Shown: one piece after another, positions 1 to 8,360 of the stretch
Position numbering within the stretch: the stretch's first letter is position 1
Layout of the letters: every line of letters starts with the position of its first letter
NCBI RefSeq assembly: GCF_030695525.1
Contig: NZ_JAUYSS010000071.1
Coordinates: 1-64,000, forward strand
Length of the DNA stretch: 64,000 nt
Source of the DNA: Daejeonella sp.
Lineage (GTDB): Bacteria > Bacteroidota > Bacteroidia > Sphingobacteriales > Sphingobacteriaceae
Direction: 5' to 3'
Made by a program: the position numbers and the translations under genes
The notes under the pieces: generated by a model
The model's input: only the letters and a program-made list of their open reading frames with translations
Told to the model about the DNA's origin: nothing
The model's database searches: none

Positions 1-81
1 AACTTGCTCCGGTATACGAGCAACTATCTCTGAAAGGGGGTCAGCATCCGCCGGAATGGCATGCGTTTCAACGTGACTAAG

Positions 82-426
82 CTATTTTGGTAGCCGCAAA
101 TTGATACCGCTTGGTGGGGTCAACATAGTCCGGAATATCCATTCACCAATTACTTTGATAACTAAATGGGCAATAGATTTGGCAAAACCGGATAGTTCAA
201 TCACTTTTCCGAAAATAGCACCCAATAGAAAAACCGGAAAATATAGCTTAACAAAGCCTGCCATTTTTTCCATAAAAATGCCTGAGAAAAAAGCAGGAAC
301 CCAGGCCGGATTTATTAAAAGTACTGCCAGCAATGCCGTTAAGGGTGCAAAAAGGATAACACTAAAACCCTTGTATGCGGCATACATTAATAGTAAGAGC
401 GGTAATATGACGAAGACAATATCCAT
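82..426 (-). pseudogene. GntP-family permease, N-terminal remnant
   Basis: The first ~92 residues are strongly hydrophobic and look like the start of a GntP/gluconate-type H+ symporter: a membrane segment at the N-terminus, then a segment rich in Leu/Val/Ala, then a PVFLLGAIFGKVIE stretch followed by FAKSIAHLVIKVIG. Members of this family are about 430-450 residues with 12 or more membrane helices. Here the hydrophobic reading stops after about two or three segments, is replaced by an unrelated tail, and ends at a TAG. I infer a truncated, non-functional gene whose remainder was lost by rearrangement. The same frame continues open beyond the stop to the window edge, so a nonsense mutation combined with a rearrangement is also possible. 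Confidence 0.6.
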
Positions 427-685
427 TAAAAATTAATATAACGTGAACTCGACATAATTTTTTAATAACCGCATAGAAACATAGCATTATATAGCCTCTA
501 ACCTAAATTTTAGACACAGATAGCCTTGAAGCTTCGCTTCAATCTATGTGATTTACAATCTATGTTTCCTTTAAAGCATAATTAAAGTCAATCTATGTGG
601 TTAAATATTAATCTTTAAATAGTTTAATATTGAACTCAGGTTAATTTAGCTAATTATCACAACCTAAATCCATTGAATCCTGAAA
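427..685. other. AT-rich intergenic region with AATCTATGTG repeats
   Basis: No gene is seen. The word AATCTATGTG or a close variant occurs three times (541-550, around 557-564, and around 591-600). It reads like degenerate host intergenic repeat sequence. The same 15-mer starting at 541 recurs at 52721, but at this length and base composition a chance match is possible. Confidence 0.4.
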
Positions 686-2269
686 CTAATTGGCTTTCTC
701 GGCCCACATTTCATCAATTAATTTAACAGTCCGATCGACCAGAATTTGTCCGCCCTCAGAACCAACGATATTGCTCTGACAAACAGCACTATAACCACCC
801 CCTCTGATGGCCTTTTCTGTCGCCAGATAAGTACCCGGACCTGCAAGCTGAACAACAAAAGTTTGCAAAGCCTTGCTGCGTGCCTGAATGCGGATGCCAT
901 AATCGGTAAACAGCTCAAATTGATTGGTACATACTACAACATCCCCAATGCGTAAAACATGTATTTCAGTTTCATAATCAGGGTTTGTTATTTGCTTTTC
1001 AAACCGTTTGAGAACATCTCCAAACCGGGTCATTTTTGCATAGTGCTGATCTGCAGCTTTCGGGTCTTTTGCAATAAGGGCTGCAGCTTCATCCCGCACA
1101 ATTTTGGATTCTTCGTATTCCTTTTTTGTGATTACCCTCACTGGTAATTTGATCTTTTCTACCTTATGAACCAATTGCAGATTTCGATACTGATCATCTT
1201 TTACTGTTTTATAGGTTTCCTCGACAGCTGATACAACACGTTCGGCTATATCTTCCATGCGGGTTTTATTGCTTAGTTTAAGCATCCGTTCATCGGCAGC
1301 CTTGCGATACATAATATGGGGAGATTGATCTCCCGCCGCACCAATCCAACCCAATACCGTTAAATCATCACCAAATTTTTCCTTTAGCGCCATTCGAACC
1401 GGATGCCAGTAATCTGCATTTACCTCCGAACGTCCTTCAACTTCCTGTGCCGGACAGGCAACGTCAATACTCATTGCAATCAGCTTCCCTTCCTTATCCC
1501 AAAAGAAAAGAGAATTAATGTCATGATCTTCATACCCTTCCAGGTTACGAAACTCAGGGACATTGGTTTTGCCATACATTGTTGTTGTATTGTCGGCATA
1601 AGACGCACGACGGTTATAAGGGATTGCGGCTCTGTTAAGTCCCCAGCTTACACTACCGGGGCTACGGCTATTCCAGGCTTTAACGATCGCATCGGCTACA
1701 TTCTTTACAAATAGCGCTCTGTATGCACTTACCGGACTTACTCCCCCAGGTATCTTATACAAAAACGAGGATTCATCTAAATTATCTTCCAGTACCGGTG
1801 CGGTATGGGTATGTGTCGCGTTCAGAATTATTTTGCTGCCGTCGAAACCGGGTAGCTGTTTTGAAACTTCTATCCGAATCATTGAAAGTAATGGCGTAGG
1901 GATATAAACCAGGTCGCAGGAAACAAAAACAGCTGCATCAATGGATTTTGTGCCTTCTCTTGATTCGAGGGCCACTACATTGGCAGTCAGAGGCGTGGCC
2001 GTCGTATGCGCAATCCGAAGATTAAACTGACCCATTAAAGCCACCGGAAGGGTAGGACTGATATTTGCCTCAGACTTCCCAATGTATATTTCTGATGCAG
2101 ATGAATTTAAAGAGCAACATAGGGTTAGCGATATCACAAGCTTCGAAAAGGGAGTGATGACAGGCTTGAGCAAGGGTTTGAGAGTAAAGGCAGAACTTAG
2201 CCTGATATGGACTTGAATTTTCTTGGGATTTAAATCCTGATAATTTTCTTGAATTTGTATTGGCCTCAT
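686..2269 (-). CDS. neutral ceramidase-family exported protein (paralogue 1)
   Basis: This is an N-terminal neutral/alkaline ceramidase-like domain. After a hydrophobic export segment (about residues 42-57 from this start, ending near SSASE) it shows the family's early IGKSEANISP strand, the NATHTHTAP motif that provides zinc-binding histidines in true ceramidases, and a GAAGDQSP loop corresponding to the catalytic-serine loop. Where the family has a second zinc-ligand histidine (VHGT-like), this protein reads VACPAQ, so the ligand may be lost. About 527 residues, compared with ~650 for bacterial ceramidases, so the C-terminal domain is shortened. I chose the ATG at 2269, which overlaps the stop of the upstream broken gene; a longer frame opens at 2329. 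It may act on a lipid or another amide substrate outside the cytoplasm; the substrate is unknown. Confidence 0.7.
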   Translation of the reverse strand: MRPIQIQENYQDLNPKKIQVHIRLSSAFTLKPLLKPVITPFSKLVISLTLCCSLNSSASEIYIGKSEANISPTLPVALMGQFNLRIAHTTATPLTANVVALESREGTKSIDAAVFVSCDLVYIPTPLLSMIRIEVSKQLPGFDGSKIILNATHTHTAPVLEDNLDESSFLYKIPGGVSPVSAYRALFVKNVADAIVKAWNSRSPGSVSWGLNRAAIPYNRRASYADNTTTMYGKTNVPEFRNLEGYEDHDINSLFFWDKEGKLIAMSIDVACPAQEVEGRSEVNADYWHPVRMALKEKFGDDLTVLGWIGAAGDQSPHIMYRKAADERMLKLSNKTRMEDIAERVVSAVEETYKTVKDDQYRNLQLVHKVEKIKLPVRVITKKEYEESKIVRDEAAALIAKDPKAADQHYAKMTRFGDVLKRFEKQITNPDYETEIHVLRIGDVVVCTNQFELFTDYGIRIQARSKALQTFVVQLAGPGTYLATEKAIRGGGYSAVCQSNIVGSEGGQILVDRTVKLIDEMWAEKAN

Positions 2270-2625
2270 TATTTGGTCGTTTTTGTTTTCTTTGTGATTG
2301 CTGTTAAAATCTTTAATATCTCTGTACAATCGATTGCAATATTGTTATGTTGTTCTTTGGTGATATAATCGGTTTCTGCCAGTAAATCAAGCCAATATTC
2401 AGTTTCGGCAGCTTCTTTTAATGCGATGGTTAGCTTGCTATGGAAATCAGGCCGGGTTTGGCCGTAAATACCTTCTCTTACATTTGCACCTATGCTTGTT
2501 CCGCTTCTTAAAAGTTGTTTGCTTTATACAAACTCCTTTTTCTCTGTTGTAAGAAACTGATACAGCTTTACAATTCGTATGGCGAATTTCTTGCTTTCAT
2601 CTGCTATGATATTTTCTTTCTCCAT
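2269..2625 (-). pseudogene. four-helix bundle (S23/IVP-type) protein with in-frame stop
   Basis: Translating from ATG at 2625 gives about 118 codons with the pattern of the four-helix bundle/S23 family: an N-terminal helix (KFAIRIVKLYQFL), then RSGTSIGANVREG, then KLTIALKEAAETEYWL and a C-terminal ILKILTAI helix. A TAA interrupts codon 34, at the position where the family normally has a Leu or similar in the (V)-x-SKQLLRSG context. Everything else is in frame, so this is a single nonsense mutation. The gene is therefore probably inactive or recently broken. Its stop overlaps the start of the ceramidase-family gene (TAATG). These proteins are often encoded in accessory islands; their function is not settled. 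Confidence 0.8.
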
Positions 2626-2652
2626 CGCTAATTACTAATTATCAACTGCTAA
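2625..2652. repeat. heptad array (TCGCTAA/TTACTAA/TTATCAA/CTGCTAA)
   Basis: Four consecutive 7-nt units fill the entire gap between the start codon of the four-helix-bundle gene and the stop codon of the BRO-N gene. Units share the pattern YTNNTAA/CAA. The BRO-N stop codon lies inside the last unit. Confidence 0.75.
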
Positions 2653-3467
2653 TTTTTTGGTGGAAGTGTCTTTTTCGCATTTAAAGCACTCACCACTTTT
2701 TTTCCAGTTTTAGCTTCTAGTTCTTTTAGGGCAACCTTGGCAACGTTTCCACCTTGTTTTGCCACTTTTTTGCTTTCCTGGAAATTTTTTGGCTCAACAG
2801 CTGCTGAAATATCCTTAGTAGAAGCTTCGGCAAGCATATTTAAAATAAGTTCTGTATTGGTCATATTATCTCGTAGGTTTTCTTTCTTTAAACCTTTCAG
2901 GATTTTATATTCTTTGGTGGTTTTATCACTCCATGCTTTAGTAATTATATCAGTCAGTGTTGCAAACTGAATGCCCTCTTTCAGTCCACGTTTTTTCCAT
3001 TCATCCGTAAGTTCCTTTCGTATTTCAATACTTTTCAGGCGTTGGTTTATCCAATTTTCAGTATACCCTAAATTCATGTATTGTTCCAATGCACGGTCGA
3101 TACTCAATTCCGGGTCTTGCATTTCGTCTAATCTTTCAGCAGCAACTTTAGCCAACCAAAGTTTAAATGGTTCTGCTTTGGGTGAAGGAATGGATTGTAT
3201 AAGTCGGAAAAGCTGTTCGGTATCTGCAACATCAGTCATTCTCATTTTGCCATCGGGCGCTGGCATTTTCAAACCGTTACAATTTGTAACGGTTTCATTA
3301 CCCTCGTCTTTCAACCTCTTTTTCATCACACGCCAATATACCTGTGGATTGGGGCTATTGGTTAAAGCAGCAATTACATCTACAATTGCCAAATACCATT
3401 TCTCCTTACCGGCATCCCAAATGGTTCTTACTTTTTTGTCATCGAATACCTTTATTTCATTTTTCAT
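2649..3467 (-). CDS. BRO-N domain protein (phage antirepressor-like)
   Basis: 272 residues. The N-terminal ~110 residues match the BRO-N/antirepressor fold pattern: KVRTIWDAGKEKWYLAIVDVIAAL, then a YWRVMKKRLKDEG segment, then LFRLIQSIPSPKAEPFKLWLAKVAAERL. The C-terminal part is helical and Lys-rich, ending KKTLPPKN. BRO-N proteins are DNA-binding and occur in phages and inside Bacteroidota type I restriction loci. Here it lies just downstream of the HsdR remnant in the same orientation, so it is probably a leftover companion of that locus. The reading frame is intact. It is flanked on both sides by 7-nt repeat arrays. A role in regulating the restriction locus is only a possibility. Confidence 0.85.
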   Translation of the reverse strand: MKNEIKVFDDKKVRTIWDAGKEKWYLAIVDVIAALTNSPNPQVYWRVMKKRLKDEGNETVTNCNGLKMPAPDGKMRMTDVADTEQLFRLIQSIPSPKAEPFKLWLAKVAAERLDEMQDPELSIDRALEQYMNLGYTENWINQRLKSIEIRKELTDEWKKRGLKEGIQFATLTDIITKAWSDKTTKEYKILKGLKKENLRDNMTNTELILNMLAEASTKDISAAVEPKNFQESKKVAKQGGNVAKVALKELEAKTGKKVVSALNAKKTLPPKN

Positions 3468-3501
3468 TGCTAATTACTCATTAATAACTCCTAATTGCTC
3501 C
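3467..3501. repeat. heptad array (TTGCTAA/TTACTCA/TTAATAA/CTCCTAA/TTGCTCC)
   Basis: Five 7-nt units begin at the BRO-N start codon and run into the decayed end of the HsdR remnant. Same unit family as the array at 2625. Confidence 0.7.
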
Positions 3502-4262
3502 CGAGTACTCGTTCATATATTCCTTTACCAAACAGGTATTGATTTATTTGGCTGATTCGGGGTCGAGTTCAATTTTGTTTTTACCAAAACTGCCAATCAC
3601 CATTTGTATCATCACCTTGTCGAAATAACTTTCGTTATTCAGCATTTGGGTATTAATTAATACTTTTTCATCAACCTGATTTTTAATGTCCATCAGTGTT
3701 TCGCAAATTTCGCTTTCCCGTTTGGAGATGTTGCCTTTCTCTAAAATGCGTTTGTGCATTCGGGCATACTTGGCATCGTTCTCATATTTGGCTTTCAGCA
3801 AATTGTTATACGGTTGAGTTCGGTTACCTGATCGTAAATCTTTTGCAGCGAACCGATATTGTTTCGCATATCGTCCTGCGTTATTTCATCCAGATTTTTC
3901 TTGTCAAACAAGCGCTTCAGCTCATTGTATAAATTCACAAATTGCGGGTCGTTTTGGTCGAAGTTGCCACCCAATGCTTCACGGGTTTTGCGAAGCATGT
4001 CTTTTAACTGGTCGGCAATTACCATTTCCTCTTCCGAAATTTTTCGGGACATGAAGAGCACATTTTCTAAAGCTACATTCAGCAAATTGGTGGTGTCCAC
4101 ATTGTTTTCAATGTTGGCTTCAAAACTGTCAATATACCACAAAAGTTGATGCGAGGTAGAATGTTGAATTAACCTCGTCACCCGCCATTGAGCCAAACGC
4201 CTGTTGGGTGCTGGCCTTCCTTGTCTTGTTTGGCTAATAGTCATTTCGCAATACATTGTCAA
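3481..4262 (-). pseudogene. type I restriction enzyme HsdR, C-terminal remnant (frameshift plus stop)
   Basis: Two overlapping reading frames together encode the C-terminal helical region of a HsdR subunit. The first (4262-3795) contains ENVLFMSRKISEEEMVIADQL, then DPQFVNLYNELKRLFDKKNLDEI and ends after TELNR. The second (3801-3544) resumes with LLKAKYENDAKYARMHKRI and runs to GSFGKNKIELDP. A one-base deletion around 3807-3810 separates them. After the TAA at 3544 the same frame continues with a plausible native tail (LVKEYMNEYSGA) to 3481, so a nonsense mutation is also present. The nuclease and helicase domains are missing; the 5' side ends at the McrC gene. The first ~30 residues of the frame do not look like HsdR and may be junction sequence. 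Confidence 0.8.
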
Positions 4263-5577
4263 GCTTGATTAATAAATTTGTTTCTACCTCAGAATGGTCA
4301 ACCGAAGACCAAAATGGAACGTCAACGATTTTGATTTTAATTTCTTCATTTTCATTTGATTTCTGAATTTTGAAAACATAATCTTCTGCTAATTTTTCTG
4401 AGGTGTTCGGATAAATAAGAATTACTTTGTCTGTTCCTCTTCGATATGCGTAACTGATCATTTGATACATGTCTGCCTGTGAAACGCCTTTTTTATTGTC
4501 GGATGATTTCAAATCCCATCTAGGCTTATACTTTGTATCAATAATTACTTTCTCTTTAGTCTTTTTATTTGTCAATAAAATGTCGTGTTGTAAGTTAAAT
4601 GTTTTCGGATTTTGATGAAGATATAGTTCTGATTTTTGGGATTCAATTTCAAAGTCCTTGCTAAAGTGGTCTTTTAAAAATCCTGAAATGAAATCTTCAA
4701 AAACATATTCCATAGGAAATAGTAAGCTCCAATTTTTCATTTCATATTCAGCGTTTGAATAAATTTGATTCTCAAGAATCATCCTGCAACATTGCATCAC
4801 ATCTTCATACTCGTCAAATAAAGTCGGGACTCTTATTTGATTCAGTTGGTCTATCGTACAAGCTTGGTCTTCAACTTCATCAAGTATATGAATGATTTCA
4901 TGAAGTATTCTTTGCGTTTCAGGTGTTGTCGTTTGTGTTAATAACAGTCGAACGCAATGTTTAATAATTCTATTGACTTTATTGTCGTATACGAAAGGCT
5001 CATAATCACAATCAATAAATTGATGTCTGCCATACGACAAGCTTGTTGTATATCTATTAAAGTTAATTTTCCCTCTTGGTGTTAACAATGCTTCTTCCAC
5101 TTTCTCATATGCAGAGAATGGTTTTGCACTTACAGTTTCGTTGATTTGCTTTCCGATTAAATAAATAATTAGTTCAGGGAAACGGTCAATTTCAAAGTTG
5201 TCAAGGAAAGATTGATTAAAGGGGAATTTTATTTTCTTGCAATAGCTAAACCAAAAGAACAGATGCCTATGCATTAAATCCTTATTTGGATATTGCATGT
5301 TTTGAAAGACTTTTGGATAAATTTCCAATGAATCATCATTGCAATTTATGAAGCCAACAAAATTATTTGCTTTAGCTTTATTGCCATCAAAAGCAATAAA
5401 GGGTTGATAATTTGAGCTATTTACATTGTCCGTTTCTTGATTTTCATCAATCCACAAGTTTTTATAATCTTGCCATAGAAAACGCAAGTATCCTTCAAGA
5501 CCAATTCTGTCTTTTACTGAAATTTGCTGACCATATTCAAAAAGAGTAAACATTAGCTTGTAGCTTGAATAATCCAA
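4234..5577 (-). CDS. mcrC: McrC, nuclease subunit of the McrBC restriction system
   Basis: 447 residues. The N-terminal half has the McrC pattern (a short beta-rich part, then EVEEALLTPRGKINF and RHQFIDCDYEPFVYDNKVNRIIKH). The C-terminal half carries the PD-(D/E)xK nuclease core: LQHDILL, then VIIDTKYKPRW at about residues 340-350, where Asp and the DTK motif supply the catalytic residues. McrC associates with McrB rings and cuts DNA bearing modified cytosine. The start overlaps the end of mcrB by 25 nt, indicating a coupled operon. The downstream end overlaps the HsdR remnant. The gene appears intact. It seems lower in GC than the housekeeping part of the window, consistent with transfer. 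Confidence 0.92.
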   Translation of the reverse strand: MDYSSYKLMFTLFEYGQQISVKDRIGLEGYLRFLWQDYKNLWIDENQETDNVNSSNYQPFIAFDGNKAKANNFVGFINCNDDSLEIYPKVFQNMQYPNKDLMHRHLFFWFSYCKKIKFPFNQSFLDNFEIDRFPELIIYLIGKQINETVSAKPFSAYEKVEEALLTPRGKINFNRYTTSLSYGRHQFIDCDYEPFVYDNKVNRIIKHCVRLLLTQTTTPETQRILHEIIHILDEVEDQACTIDQLNQIRVPTLFDEYEDVMQCCRMILENQIYSNAEYEMKNWSLLFPMEYVFEDFISGFLKDHFSKDFEIESQKSELYLHQNPKTFNLQHDILLTNKKTKEKVIIDTKYKPRWDLKSSDNKKGVSQADMYQMISYAYRRGTDKVILIYPNTSEKLAEDYVFKIQKSNENEEIKIKIVDVPFWSSVDHSEVETNLLIKLDNVLRNDY

Positions 5578-7898
5578 TCATACTTTTCAAGATCATATTT
5601 TACTCCCCACGAACTGTTCTTAAAAATCTCTTCTACAACCTCCGTTTTACCTGAAAAATACTCCATTAATAGTGGAATGATTTTATTCTTGATAACTTTA
5701 AAAGTATCGAGACCTGTCATAAAATATGCGTGTCCGATTAAGTAGTCGGCAGATTTTTTTCGAGAATATATTTCCTTATTGATGTGCTTTAGAAAGTCTC
5801 CATCACTTTCTTCCAATTTGCTATAATCAGGAAAGTAACCAATAAATTCAAAACGCCTCCTAAGAGCAATATCAATCAAAGCAATCGATTTGTCAGCGGT
5901 GTTCATTGTCCCAACTAAATAAAGATTTGGCGGCACGCCAAATTCTTTATCTCCGTTTGGTAATGTAAGTCGCAATTCGTTTTTAGCATCAATTCTTTTG
6001 TCCTCCTCCAAAAGAGTAATTAATTCACCAAACACCTTTGAAATATTTGCTCGATTAATTTCATCTATGATTAACACAAAATTTTTAAGTTTTTCCTTTT
6101 GTCCGCTTCCTGATGGTTTTCTTTTTGCTTGTATTAGTTTAGCTAAAGGATTGTAGTAAACAGAAATTCCTGACGTTACCTCTTTAATTCCTTCAACTAC
6201 GTCTTGAAGTGTTTGAATGCTTAAAGTATGTTGAGTACCACCAGATGGTTTTGTAAAATGAATAGTAGTATCACTTACATCTGTGATTTTATATTTTAGT
6301 CCTGAAACCATTGTGATTTCGACACTTTCATTTTTTTCTTCTATAGGTTTAATAATTTCGTTGAAAACTTCACCAAAAGATTTTGCCAAAGCAGTTTGTT
6401 CTCTTGAAGCTAAATAATTCTCTTTTGCTTTTTTTGCTATTTCATAAAATATTCCTCTATATGGTTTGAAACGCAAATGTTCGAACTCAATATCGGGTCT
6501 GATTCCAACCATAAAGTCTTCATAAGAGTAGTTTTGATGAAATGTAACAAATTCGATTTGACCTTCTTTTTTTAGCTTGTCAAAAATCTGTTTACTGTCT
6601 TCATGATTACTTTTAATACCAGTAACGATTTCAACGGCTTTGTCTATGCTGTTATAAGTCTTTCCAGTTCCTGGAGGACCGAATAAAATAATATTGTTCG
6701 GATGTTTTTGTATTTCTCCTTGTTCCTTAATTTTTGTTGCTCCTTCAGAGATAAACTCTACTCCAAAATGAGGCTTGAATATATTTTTATTGGCTTCTTC
6801 AATTTTGTCAATTGCAATTTCAGTAAACGTGCTGTTGCCACTAGGATAAATGAACTCCTTAAATGACTTTAAAGGCGAAGAGTCTGGGTTATTTGCCGAT
6901 TTAACATATTCAACTTCTCTATATATCCAACCATTTTCGTCCGTTATATCTTCTGGTACGTAACCCCATGAACCTGCCTTAACTTTTGCAATTGCAAATA
7001 ACTCATTTCCACCGATTGTTATGTAAACAAAGTCGCCTTCTGTTAAATCATTTTTAAAAGCTTCTGCTTGTCCTTTTTTTGTGTTTTCATGAATAACTAT
7101 CCATTGATTTTCTTTAAATACGTCTCTTATACTTTCGTTAGCCTTTGTCTTAAAAGAACCATGTGATATTTTATAAAGTCGATTTTGGTTCAATGGAATT
7201 GTTAAAAGCTTGTCTTTAATAGGCTCGTCATCAATAATCAAGTTTTTGTTTTCTTCATAAAATTTCAACATTGCCTCAAAATCAAAATTTTCAGGGGATA
7301 ACTCAATAGGCCCTTTTATATATGAGGCATCTGAATGTCTGTAAATTCCGTATTTGATTGTACCATGATGAAAGTCAGCAAAAATTTGTAAGCCGGTAGA
7401 TTGTGACGCTTGATTTTTATTAAACAGTGCAAACCATAGTCTATCGCTGCCTTGTTGTCTTGCACCTTGAAAGTCAAAATATATTTGTTTTACTTTATCC
7501 TTTAGTTGAAGTCGATTAATAATTTCAGAAATAAATTGTTCGATAAATTCTCTTATTGGATTGTGTCCATAGAAAGTGATAATCGGAAAAAATATTGAAT
7601 AGTAATTTTTGTAAGCACGATACTGATTTTCCTTTCCAGTTTTATGTTTTACAATGAAGCCTTCGAGAGTTGTTAAGTCGAGTTTATTACCTTCTTTAAG
7701 ATATTTTAGAACGTCTTTTCTTAAGTCAACAATTACACCAAAACGAGAAGCGTAATAGTCAGATGCTTTTTGAAGCTCGTCTTGCGGGACTGAATTTAAT
7801 TTTGCTACTAATGCATTGTTGTCGGCATAAAGTGTTGCTATTTCTGTTGAAATTTCACAAACCTCTTTAATACCATTTTTTATTTCTTGTTCTGTCAT
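5553..7898 (-). CDS. mcrB: McrB-like GTPase with MrcB-type N-terminal and EVE-like domains
   Basis: 781 residues. Residues ~10-195 resemble the MrcB N-terminal domain (PF12102 type). A region near 245-335 (WIVIHENTKKG, GDFVYITIGG) looks like an EVE-type modified-base reader. From ~400 there is an AAA+ GTPase core: GPPGTGKT (about 405-413), LIIDEINRA (about 609-617), the McrB-specific MNTADKSI (about 663-670) and ALRRRFEF. The protein probably recognises modified DNA through its N-terminal domains, hydrolyses GTP and drives McrC. It is the first gene of the mcrBC operon. No regulator is adjacent. The N-terminal domain choice suggests a specificity different from E. coli McrB, which is inference. 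Confidence 0.92.
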   Translation of the reverse strand: MTEQEIKNGIKEVCEISTEIATLYADNNALVAKLNSVPQDELQKASDYYASRFGVIVDLRKDVLKYLKEGNKLDLTTLEGFIVKHKTGKENQYRAYKNYYSIFFPIITFYGHNPIREFIEQFISEIINRLQLKDKVKQIYFDFQGARQQGSDRLWFALFNKNQASQSTGLQIFADFHHGTIKYGIYRHSDASYIKGPIELSPENFDFEAMLKFYEENKNLIIDDEPIKDKLLTIPLNQNRLYKISHGSFKTKANESIRDVFKENQWIVIHENTKKGQAEAFKNDLTEGDFVYITIGGNELFAIAKVKAGSWGYVPEDITDENGWIYREVEYVKSANNPDSSPLKSFKEFIYPSGNSTFTEIAIDKIEEANKNIFKPHFGVEFISEGATKIKEQGEIQKHPNNIILFGPPGTGKTYNSIDKAVEIVTGIKSNHEDSKQIFDKLKKEGQIEFVTFHQNYSYEDFMVGIRPDIEFEHLRFKPYRGIFYEIAKKAKENYLASREQTALAKSFGEVFNEIIKPIEEKNESVEITMVSGLKYKITDVSDTTIHFTKPSGGTQHTLSIQTLQDVVEGIKEVTSGISVYYNPLAKLIQAKRKPSGSGQKEKLKNFVLIIDEINRANISKVFGELITLLEEDKRIDAKNELRLTLPNGDKEFGVPPNLYLVGTMNTADKSIALIDIALRRRFEFIGYFPDYSKLEESDGDFLKHINKEIYSRKKSADYLIGHAYFMTGLDTFKVIKNKIIPLLMEYFSGKTEVVEEIFKNSSWGVKYDLEKYDWIIQATS

Positions 7899-8087
7899 AA
7901 TGTCGATTTATTTTCTGTCGGTATCGGTCTAGTAGGCTTTCACCCTTATATATATAAGCTATAAAACCCTCCTAAGCCACCCAAATACGCTGGCTTGAGG
8001 CTATTTATCATGCTTTATTAAATATCCCCATTCTCTCCTCAATTACCTAATCCAAATTGAAAATTATAAAAGCAATTAACCCGGATC

Positions 8088-8106
8088 GTTCAATTTTATA
8101 TTGAAC
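8088..8106. promoter_or_regulatory. palindrome GTTCAAT-N5-ATTGAAC
   Basis: Perfect 7-bp arms with a 5-nt spacer (TTTAT). A related palindrome with 6-bp arms and spacer CTTAT lies at 16907-16923, upstream of the exported-protein operon. It could be a shared operator or a small dispersed repeat. Confidence 0.4.
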
Positions 8107-8213
8107 CAGACTGAAATTGTCAGATACCCGCATCATTCAATTCTTTCAAATTCAGATCAGCAAGTAAATATCAAGTCATTATGCTGTTCTTAAATCAACT
8201 TCATGTTAAACGG

Positions 8214-8304
8214 AGTTTGGTCGAAGTTTGGACGGACTTTAGTCGGACGTATGACAATTGTACCCGACCAACATACGAACAACCTACGACTAAGCAAAGT
8301 CTAA
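8214..8304. repeat. inverted pair of 11-bp degenerate arrays upstream of DUF6266
   Basis: On the left, AGTTTGGTCGA, AGTTTGGACGG, ACTTTAGTCGG and ACGTATGACAA follow one another with an exact 11-nt period (8214-8257). On the right, CGACCAACATA, CGAACAACCTA and CGACTAAGCAA (8265-8297) are related sequences in inverted orientation, also with an 11-nt period. The two halves can pair (CGTATG with CATACG, and GACTTTAGTCG with CGACTAAGCAAAGTC allowing bulges). The array ends just before the -33 box of the DUF6266 gene. Confidence 0.7.
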
Positions 8305-8306
8305 AA

Positions 8307-8338
8307 TTTGTATTATTAATAATGTTTAACTATCTTTA
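8307..8338 (+). promoter_or_regulatory. Bacteroidota-type promoter for DUF6266 gene
   Basis: TTTG at 8307-8310 is followed after 20 nt by TATCTTTA at 8331-8338, which differs from the TAnnTTTG -7 consensus only in the last base. The spacing is that expected for this phylum. Predicted transcription start is near 8345, with the ATG at 8361. Confidence 0.5.
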
Positions 8339-8360
8339 ATATAGACACTTATCCTATCTT

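Larger units (their letters stand above)
7899..8360. other. 462-bp divergent intergenic region, mcrB / DUF6266
   Basis: No gene is seen. It holds a 7+7 palindrome (8088-8106), a pair of inverted 11-bp arrays (8214-8304) and a promoter for the rightward DUF6266 gene. The part next to mcrB (7899-8080) is AT-rich without clear signals. Confidence 0.6.

Noticed and set aside
2971-3555. 194-residue plus-strand open frame
   Set aside because: It is antisense to the BRO-N gene, which has a recognised domain and intact frame; Ser/Phe-rich composition is typical of a shadow.
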